A stretch of 64,000 bases of DNA from Candidatus Omnitrophota bacterium. GTDB taxonomy: Bacteria > Omnitrophota > Gorgyraeia > 2-01-FULL-45-10. The DNA lies in contig JAQUQN010000002.1 in NCBI GenBank assembly GCA_028716065.1, forward strand, positions 1-64,000. The letters are read 5' to 3'. Under the pieces are notes generated by a model. That model worked only from the letters and a program-made list of their open reading frames with translations, had not been told where the DNA came from and searched no databases. Made by a program: the position numbers and the translations under genes. Position 1 is the stretch's first letter. Each line of letters starts with the position of its first letter. Shown in pieces: positions 57,767-64,000 of this stretch.

Positions 57767-59311
57767 ATGGCTACTGAAGATATTCTAATAATCGATTTCG
57801 GTTCGCAGTATAACCAGTTAATAGCCCGTAAGGTAAGGGAGCATGATGTCTTTTGCGAGATCGTGCCTCCGGACATCTCAGCGGCATCCATCAGGAAAAA
57901 AAATGTGAAGGGTATCATCCTCTCCGGAGGTCCGGCCAGCGTCTACGCGAAGAATGCGCCGTCCTGCGATAAGGAGATATTCTCGTTGGGCATACCGGTC
58001 CTCGGCATATGCTACGGCATGCAGCTCATGACGAAGCTCCTGGGCGGAAAGGTAGAGAGGACTCGCTTTCGCGAATACGGCAGAGCCGCTCTCACAGTTA
58101 CAAACCGTAGGATGTTATTCAAGCATATACCTAAAAAGAGCGTCTCCTGGATGAGCCACGGCGACAAGGTGAAACGGATGCCGCAAGGTTTTACGCGGTT
58201 GGCATTGTCCAAGAACACATCCATTGCGGCCTTCGCCGATTTTCGTAGAAGGCTGTATGGCGTCCAATTCCATCCCGAAGTGGTCCATACCGAACACGGC
58301 AAGACCATCATAAAAAATTTCGTAAAAGATATCTGCCGCTGCAGCGGCGACTGGTCGATGCGCTCTTTCGTAAAAGATACCATATCCGAGATACGAAAGG
58401 TGGTAGGCAAAAAAGAGAAGGTGGTGCTGGGGCTTTCGGGAGGCGTAGACTCCTCGGTGACGGCACTCTTGATAAATAAGGCCATAGGCCACCGGCTCGT
58501 ATGCATATTCGTGGACAACGGCCTCTTGCGTAAGAACGAGGCCGGAAGCGTTAAGGAGATATTCCAGAAGCACTTCAAGATAAACCTGAAGTGCGTGGAC
58601 GCCTCAAAATATTTTTTAAACGAACTTCGCGGCGTCCAGGACCCGGAAAAGAAGAGAAAGATAATCGGCAGGACTTTCATAAAGGTATTCGAGGAGGAGG
58701 CACACAAGGTAGGCGGCGTAAAATTCCTGGCGCAGGGCACGCTCTATCCGGACCTTATAGAATCCCGTTCGGCATTCGGCGGGCCGAGCGCGACCATAAA
58801 GACCCACCATAACGTCGGGGGACTGCCCAAAGAGATGAAACTGAAACTCATCGAACCGCTAAAATACCTATTTAAGGACGAAGTAAGAAGGGTAGGACGG
58901 GAACTCAAAATGCCGCAAGAGGTGCTCGGACGTCATCCGTTCCCGGGTCCGGGCCTGGCCGTACGGATAATAGGGGAGGTCACTAAAGCGCGCTGTGATA
59001 TCCTGCGCGAAGTGGATGACAGGTTCATAAGCGCCCTGCGGAGCAACAACCTCTACGATAAGATCTGGCAGGCGTTCGCCGTGCTCTTACCGATAAAATC
59101 CGTCGGAGTCATGGGCGACGAGAGGACATACGAAAACGTGGTCGCCATACGGGCCGTCACGAGCCTTGACGGCATGACAGCCGATTGGGCGAAGATACCC
59201 CATGAAGTGCTCGGAAAAGTATCGAACAGGATAATCAATGAGGTCAACGGTGTCAACAGAGTCGTCTATGATATAAGCTCCAAACCTCCCTCCACCATCG
59301 AGTGGGAATAA
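57767..59311 (+). CDS. guaA: GMP synthase (glutamine-hydrolysing)
   Basis: GuaA aminates XMP to GMP. Residues 1-195 are the class-I glutaminase: [37 protein letters not shown] (Cys), [12 protein letters not shown] (His, Glu). Residues ~200-395 form the ATP-pyrophosphatase: [20 protein letters not shown]. The end, [20 protein letters not shown] then KPPSTIEWE, is the dimerisation domain. 514 residues is the usual size. It sits between purF and purL, one base after purF. Confidence 0.98.
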   Translation: MATEDILIIDFGSQYNQLIARKVREHDVFCEIVPPDISAASIRKKNVKGIILSGGPASVYAKNAPSCDKEIFSLGIPVLGICYGMQLMTKLLGGKVERTRFREYGRAALTVTNRRMLFKHIPKKSVSWMSHGDKVKRMPQGFTRLALSKNTSIAAFADFRRRLYGVQFHPEVVHTEHGKTIIKNFVKDICRCSGDWSMRSFVKDTISEIRKVVGKKEKVVLGLSGGVDSSVTALLINKAIGHRLVCIFVDNGLLRKNEAGSVKEIFQKHFKINLKCVDASKYFLNELRGVQDPEKKRKIIGRTFIKVFEEEAHKVGGVKFLAQGTLYPDLIESRSAFGGPSATIKTHHNVGGLPKEMKLKLIEPLKYLFKDEVRRVGRELKMPQEVLGRHPFPGPGLAVRIIGEVTKARCDILREVDDRFISALRSNNLYDKIWQAFAVLLPIKSVGVMGDERTYENVVAIRAVTSLDGMTADWAKIPHEVLGKVSNRIINEVNGVNRVVYDISSKPPSTIEWE

Positions 59312-59329
59312 TCTAAAAGGAAGCTATAG

Positions 59330-62191
59330 ATGTTTTGGCGGATCGAGATAAAGGAAAAAGAAGGTCATTTCGACGCGCTGGGCGAAAGCGCCAAAAGAGA
59401 TATCAATGACCTTGACCTGAGGAGCAGGGCCAGAGAAGTAAAGACCGTCCAGGTCTACCATTTGGATGGGGAACTGCAAGAACCCGACATAAAGACGATA
59501 TGCGAAGACTTGCTCATAGATCCCGTAACGCAGGAATACGACTACTCCGGCAGCGCTGAGGCCGAAAGCAGATTTAAAGTTGTCGAAGTGGCCTACAACC
59601 CTGGCGTGATGGATCCCGTTGAGGAGAGCACTAAAAAGGCGATACTCGACCTGGGCATAGCGGGCATACGTTCCGTAAGAACCGCTAAGAAATATCTGAT
59701 AAAAGGGGATCTAAGCGCCGACGATATCCGCCTTCTGGCCGAGAAGGTCCTCTACAATAAACTCGTGCAGCATGTCGTCAAAGATCCTTCGGAGGTCTCA
59801 GCAGAACCGCCCACCTACTGCTTCAAACTTATCAGCGTTGATCTTATAAAGGCAGCTGACAAAAGATTAAAAAAGATATCCAGGGACGGCCAGCTCTTCC
59901 TGGACCTGGAAGAGATGCGGACGATAAAAAAGTACTTCGTGAAGCTCGGCAGGAATCCCACCGACTGTGAACTCGAAACGATCGCGCAGACCTGGTCCGA
60001 ACATTGTTATCACAAAACATTCAGAGGCCTCGTCAAGTATAACGGAAAGACGATCGACAACCTGCTCAAGAATACGGTGATGAAGGTCACCAAAAAACTA
60101 AAAAAAAAGTGGTGCGTCTCTGTCTTCGAGGATAATTCGGGCGTCATCAGGTTTGACGAGAAATTCAATATCTGTTTCAAGGTAGAGACCCACAATCATC
60201 CATCCGCGCTTGAACCATACGGCGGCGCAGGGACGGGCATAGGAGGGGTCATCCGCGATCCCTTGGGGACCGGCCTTGGCGCAAAGCCTATAATAAATAC
60301 CGATGTATTCTGTTTCGGTCCGCCCGATCATTCCTATAAAAAACTTCCTAAAGGGGTACTTCATCCTAAACGCATAATGAAGGGCGTCGTCGCCGGCGTG
60401 AGGGACTACGGCAACAGGATGGGCATACCTACCTCGAACGGCGCGGTCCTGTTCGACGAGAATTTTGTGGGAAATCCACTCGTCTTCTGCGGAAACGTCG
60501 GTATCATGCCCAGGAACAAATCTTTCAAAGAGGCCCATAGCGGCGACCTGATAGTGGTGGTGGGCGGCAGGACGGGAAGGGACGGGATACACGGCGCGAC
60601 CTTTTCCTCCGGAGAACTTACACACGAATCGCACGGCGTCTCGGGTTCAGCGGTACAGATCGGAAACCCTATACAGGAAAAGAAGCTTGTGGATACCATA
60701 CTTCAGGCCAGGGACCTCAATCTATACAGCGCTATAACGGACTGCGGAGCCGGCGGATTATCAAGCGCCGTGGGAGAGATGGGCGCAGAGCTGGGCGCCG
60801 AGGTCGAACTGGAGAAGGTGCCTTTAAAATACAAGGGCCTAAGATATGACGAGATATGGATATCCGAAGCTCAGGAACGGATGGTCCTGGCGGTGCCGCC
60901 GGAGAAGATAGACGCGCTTCAGAACGTCTTTAAAAAAGAAAATGTGGAGGCTACCGTAATAGGAAATTTTACGAAAGACAGACGGCTCAGATTATCCTAT
61001 GATGGAAACCGTGTTTGCGACATAGATATGCGGTTCTTGCATAAAGGCGCTCCAAGGACGGTGCGAAAGGCCTCATGGAAGAGGCCCCGGTTCTCCGAAC
61101 CCAGGATAATCCCTAAAAAAGACCTTACGGGGGAACTCTTGGGACTCCTATCCAACCCTAACATCGCGTCAAAAGAATGGATAATCAGGCAATATGACCA
61201 TGAAGTGCAGGGCGGAAGCGTGATAAAACCTCTGCAGGGCATAAACGGCGGCGGGCCGGGAGACGCTTGCGTAACGCGCCCCGTTCTCAATTCAAAAAAA
61301 GGCATCGTCTTAGGCTGCGGAATAAATCCGGATTACGGAAAGATAGACCCTTACTGGATGGCGGCAAGCGTGATAGACGAGGCCCTACGACAGATCACAT
61401 CCGTAGGAGGAAAACTGGATAGGTGCGCCATATTGGACAATTTCTGCTGGGGCAATACGAATAAACCGGATAGGCTTGGCGGACTGGTGCGGGCAGCGGA
61501 GGGGTGTCATGACATAGCCTTGGCCTACGGTGTTCCTTTCATCTCAGGAAAAGACAGCCTTAACAATGAATATTCAGCCGGAAATAAATCCATATCTATA
61601 CCTCCGACGCTGCTAATATCGGCGATCGCAATAATGGATGACGTGGCCAGGGCGGTCACGATGGACGCGAAAAAATCCGGGAACGCGATATATATCATAG
61701 GAAAGACCCATGACGAGCTCGGAGGCTCGCAGTATTACAAGATGAAAGGTTATGTAGGCAACAACGTTCCTAAAGTAGATACCCCAACGGGAAAAAGTAT
61801 CATGGAGTCCATGAATAAGGCCATGGATGCCGGATGCGTCCGGTCATGCCATGATTGCTCGGAGGGTGGAATGGCGGTAGCCCTGGCTGAAATGGCTTTT
61901 GCCGGAGGACTCGGCATGGAGATAGACCTCTCTATTCTTCCCGACTCGGCTCATGAGGACATCAAAAGAGACGATACGTTATTATTCTCCGAAAGCAATT
62001 CAAGATTTATTGTAGAGGTCGAGAATGAAGCTAAATTCATAAAGATCATGAAGGGAAAACCGGTATTCAAACTTGGCCGCATAAATAAAGGTAAAATTTT
62101 CAAAATATACGGCATGAGCGGAGATATTTTGATAAAGAGCGATGTGGACAGGTTAAAAGCGGCATGGCAAAGGCCGTTCAAAAACATGTAA
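59330..62191 (+). CDS. purL: Phosphoribosylformylglycinamidine synthase with fused tandem PurS-like domains
   Basis: The 953-residue protein makes FGAM from FGAR, ATP and ammonia. Residues ~1-85 and ~85-165 are two PurS-like repeats: FWRIEIKEKEGHFDALGESA with ending VYHLDGELQEPDIK, and VVEVAYNPGVMDPVEESTKK with ending YLIKGDLSADDIR. Then comes the PurL synthetase: QTWSEHCYHKTFRG, VETHNHPSALEPYGGAGTGI, DCGAGGLSSAVGEMGAELGA, and HDCSEGGMAVALAEMAF. Usually PurS is a separate ~80-residue protein bridging PurL and PurQ. Here it is built in twice. It is 18 bases after guaA and 1 base before purQ. Confidence 0.95.
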   Translation: MFWRIEIKEKEGHFDALGESAKRDINDLDLRSRAREVKTVQVYHLDGELQEPDIKTICEDLLIDPVTQEYDYSGSAEAESRFKVVEVAYNPGVMDPVEESTKKAILDLGIAGIRSVRTAKKYLIKGDLSADDIRLLAEKVLYNKLVQHVVKDPSEVSAEPPTYCFKLISVDLIKAADKRLKKISRDGQLFLDLEEMRTIKKYFVKLGRNPTDCELETIAQTWSEHCYHKTFRGLVKYNGKTIDNLLKNTVMKVTKKLKKKWCVSVFEDNSGVIRFDEKFNICFKVETHNHPSALEPYGGAGTGIGGVIRDPLGTGLGAKPIINTDVFCFGPPDHSYKKLPKGVLHPKRIMKGVVAGVRDYGNRMGIPTSNGAVLFDENFVGNPLVFCGNVGIMPRNKSFKEAHSGDLIVVVGGRTGRDGIHGATFSSGELTHESHGVSGSAVQIGNPIQEKKLVDTILQARDLNLYSAITDCGAGGLSSAVGEMGAELGAEVELEKVPLKYKGLRYDEIWISEAQERMVLAVPPEKIDALQNVFKKENVEATVIGNFTKDRRLRLSYDGNRVCDIDMRFLHKGAPRTVRKASWKRPRFSEPRIIPKKDLTGELLGLLSNPNIASKEWIIRQYDHEVQGGSVIKPLQGINGGGPGDACVTRPVLNSKKGIVLGCGINPDYGKIDPYWMAASVIDEALRQITSVGGKLDRCAILDNFCWGNTNKPDRLGGLVRAAEGCHDIALAYGVPFISGKDSLNNEYSAGNKSISIPPTLLISAIAIMDDVARAVTMDAKKSGNAIYIIGKTHDELGGSQYYKMKGYVGNNVPKVDTPTGKSIMESMNKAMDAGCVRSCHDCSEGGMAVALAEMAFAGGLGMEIDLSILPDSAHEDIKRDDTLLFSESNSRFIVEVENEAKFIKIMKGKPVFKLGRINKGKIFKIYGMSGDILIKSDVDRLKAAWQRPFKNM

Positions 62192-62192
62192 G

Positions 62193-63008
62193 ATGGGTAA
62201 AATAAAAGTCATAATAATACGGACTGCGGGTACCAATTGCGACGAGGAAACGGCATACGCATTTCAGCTGGCGGGGGCCGACGCGGCACTGGTCCATATA
62301 AACGAGGTTACGAGGGGAGAGCGGGATCTTAATGGCTACCATATTATGGCCATTCCGGGAGGATTCACATACGGCGACGACATAGCAAGCGGCAAGATAC
62401 TGGCCAACGAATTCAAGTTTGAGTTAAAACACCAGATGCGTAAATTCGTGAAAGACGGCAGGCTCATAATAGGCATATGCAACGGCTTTCAGGTGCTTGT
62501 CAAATCAGGGTTCTTGCCTAATTTAAACGGCTCTTTTGAATCTATCGAGGCTACATTGACAATAAATGATTCTGCAAAGTTCGAAGATAGATGGGTATAT
62601 TTAAAAAAAGGGGCAAGGGGCAAGGGACAAGGGGCAAGTAAAGACAGGTGCGTGTGGACAAAGGGGATAGGAGATATAATATATCTGCCGGTAGCTCACG
62701 GCGAGGGAAAGTTCATGCCGGGAAACAGAGACATCATGAAAAGGCTTAAAAACGAAGGGATGATAGCCTTGGAGTATGTGGACGAAAACGGCCGAAAGAA
62801 AGGATACCCTCACAATCCAAACGGCTCAATAGATAATATCGCCGGTATATGCGATAATACCGGAAGGATATTTGGCCTGATGCCCCATCCCGAAAGACAC
62901 ATAACATGCTTTCAGCATCCCCGATGGACAAGAAAGAACGCGAAGAAAGAGGGAGACGGCCTGGCAATATTCAGGAATGGTGTGGCTTTCGCTAAAAAAA
63001 ATTTGTAA
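62193..63008 (+). CDS. purQ: Phosphoribosylformylglycinamidine synthase, glutaminase subunit
   Basis: PurQ feeds ammonia to PurL. The 271-residue protein has IPGGFTYGDDIASGKI, the nucleophile motif IIGICNGFQVLVKSGFL (Cys), PVAHGEGKF and GLMPHPERH (His, Glu). It is longer than small-form PurQ (~225). One reason is a short insert after FEDRWVYL (KKGARGKGQGASKDR), coded by near-identical GGGGCAA heptamers (62612-62640). All catalytic residues are present, so it is probably active. It ends the operon; no clear terminator follows in the AT-rich gap 63009-63072. Confidence 0.95.
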   Translation: MGKIKVIIIRTAGTNCDEETAYAFQLAGADAALVHINEVTRGERDLNGYHIMAIPGGFTYGDDIASGKILANEFKFELKHQMRKFVKDGRLIIGICNGFQVLVKSGFLPNLNGSFESIEATLTINDSAKFEDRWVYLKKGARGKGQGASKDRCVWTKGIGDIIYLPVAHGEGKFMPGNRDIMKRLKNEGMIALEYVDENGRKKGYPHNPNGSIDNIAGICDNTGRIFGLMPHPERHITCFQHPRWTRKNAKKEGDGLAIFRNGVAFAKKNL

Positions 63009-63072
63009 TTTGGCTAAAATTAGTATATATTTATATAAAAGGATCGGAGTATAAAATCGCCCTATATACTTA

Positions 63073-63792
63073 ATGAGTAAAAGTATCGAGTCATTAAGAA
63101 GGTTCCCCTCCAAGGAAGAGATATTATTCCACGACCATATTGTCGACACTTATTTCCGCAAAACCAACCGAAAAAAAAGACTTAAGATCGAAAAAAAGAA
63201 ATTGGCGTCTTTTCTAATTATCGCCTTCACGGCTATCGCCGTCGTGTCGGCCCTTTTCTATATATTCAATTTTTTCAACAATAGGTATGTTAGTTTTCTG
63301 AAAGAGAAGATAACCAATTCCAGTATAGTAGAGCTCGTCAAAAACGGCACCCGCAACAATGAAGCCATCAAAAGATTAGAGTTCCGGGGATATGCGAAGT
63401 CAAGGAGCAAGTTATCCTTAGACACGATGGTGTTGAACAATCCAAAAAAATATAATTGGGCCGATGCCGCTATAGATTTCCGTTTTCCCATAGATTTTAC
63501 GGATAAGACCATCTTCCTGTCGCTCAAAGGCAAGATAGGGGGCGAGAGGGTGGGCCTCGTCATAAGGGATAATCTAAACCGTTCTGCCAGGGTCTGCGAT
63601 ATCTACCTGGGGCGCGATTGGATAGAGAAGACCATACAGCTCGACAATGTTAAAAGAGATGTAGACCTTTCTCAGATATCTCATATGAGGCTTGAATGCG
63701 GCCGTATCGGAGAAGAGGCCGATAAGATGGATAAGCCCATAGATGTCACGGTATACGTAAAAGAGATTCGAATAGCAAAAAAAGGAGATTAG
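63073..63792 (+). CDS. Membrane-anchored protein with CBM-like domain
   Basis: A 239-residue protein with a cytoplasmic Lys/Arg-rich start (~1-48), one membrane helix (~48-70, FLIIAFTAIAVVSALFYIF) and an outside domain of ~165 residues: DAAIDFRFPIDFTDKTIFLS, LKGKIGGERVGLVIRDNLNR, RDVDLSQISHMRLECG. The last part resembles carbohydrate-binding-like jelly-roll proteins (as does the protein at 48773), but the match is weak. It lies 4 bases before the ParA-type gene. Confidence 0.55.
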   Translation: MSKSIESLRRFPSKEEILFHDHIVDTYFRKTNRKKRLKIEKKKLASFLIIAFTAIAVVSALFYIFNFFNNRYVSFLKEKITNSSIVELVKNGTRNNEAIKRLEFRGYAKSRSKLSLDTMVLNNPKKYNWADAAIDFRFPIDFTDKTIFLSLKGKIGGERVGLVIRDNLNRSARVCDIYLGRDWIEKTIQLDNVKRDVDLSQISHMRLECGRIGEEADKMDKPIDVTVYVKEIRIAKKGD

Positions 63793-63795
63793 GCT

Positions 63796-64000
63796 ATGAA
63801 AATAGTATCTGTGGCTAATCAAAAAGGCGGATGCGGAAAGACTACCACGGCCATAAACCTGGCGGGCGCCCTGGCCAAACTCGGGAAGAAGACGCTTCTC
63901 ATCGACCTGGATCCGCAGGCGCACGCGTCATATGGGCTTGGAATATCGAGCCAGGCGGTAAAAAAATCGATATATAATGTCTTGACCGATATCCCTGAGA
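63796..64000 (+). CDS. ParA/Soj-type ATPase (truncated by window end)
   Basis: The first 68 residues are visible: MKIVSVANQKGGCGKTTTAI, with the deviant Walker A KGGCGKTT, then LLIDLDPQAHASYGLG, which is the ParA signature. It is either a chromosome or plasmid partition ATPase or a close relative such as MinD or a BcsQ/CpsD-type ATPase of polysaccharide systems. The frame is open at the last base of the window. The AAAGGAGATTAGG site precedes the ATG. Confidence 0.85.
   Translation, partial: MKIVSVANQKGGCGKTTTAINLAGALAKLGKKTLLIDLDPQAHASYGLGISSQAVKKSIYNVLTDIPE

Overview
The window reads as one contiguous stretch of a Gram-negative-type bacterial chromosome, moderately GC-rich, almost fully coding, with short intergenic gaps. 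Several genes point to the PVC superphylum, most likely the Omnitrophota (former OP3): a small basic protein of the Chlamydia/Verrucomicrobia type (7-333), two TIGR04073-family secreted proteins, a DUF4416 protein and many PilZ proteins. An outer membrane is implied by an OmpL-like porin, a BamE-like lipoprotein and a GspA/GspB pair. The placement is inferred from family content; no rRNA gene is present to confirm it. No tRNA, CRISPR array, transposase or prophage gene was seen.

Layout. 1-3.7 kb: small basic protein, aroB, acetyltransferase and thioesterase, then gspA/gspB on the minus strand. 3.8-19.8 kb: an accessory-looking region of PilZ proteins (six of the seven in the window), small secreted proteins and lipoproteins with near-consensus promoters, panD, def, a cold-shock gene, an M23 peptidase, a pentapeptide/ion-channel fusion, a radical SAM enzyme and the first GAF-ANTAR protein. 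19.8-42 kb: nitrogen assimilation: nadE, a sigma-like factor, porin-amtB-P-II, glnA, a Fis-like regulator, gltB-gltD, ferritin-like protein, a NapH-like ferredoxin, nfnA-nfnB-gdhA, the second GAF-ANTAR protein and a stand-alone FMN glutamate synthase. 42-46.5 kb: pyrG, carA and a half-length carB. 46.6-51.6 kb: PilZ, DUF1846, a secreted sugar-binding-like protein and a two-component system. 52-63 kb: a carA paralogue with a lost glutaminase triad, full-length carB, purF, guaA, purL (with fused PurS domains) and purQ, then a membrane protein and the start of a ParA-type ATPase.

The most striking feature is a likely RNA-based nitrogen regulon. Two GAF-ANTAR proteins are encoded here, and five leaders (before nadE, porin-amtB, glnA, nfnAB-gdhA and the second ANTAR gene) carry intrinsic terminators. 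The 5' arm of each terminator is shared with a short hairpin whose loop has six bases with G at position 4, often A at position 1. This is the signature of ANTAR antitermination targets. Several leaders have tandem copies, three of them before the ANTAR gene itself. At the same time P-II lacks the uridylylated Tyr51 (Glu instead) and glutamine synthetase lacks the adenylylated Tyr (Phe instead). Nitrogen control seems to have moved from the GlnD/GlnE covalent cascade to transcript antitermination. The amtB and glnA promoters also share an unusual 41-bp block next to a gene for a sigma-like factor.

The products fit together: ammonium enters through porin and AmtB, is fixed by GlnA, GltBD and Gdh, and glutamine is spent by the many amidotransferases in the window (NadE, PyrG, CarA, PurF, GuaA, PurLQ).
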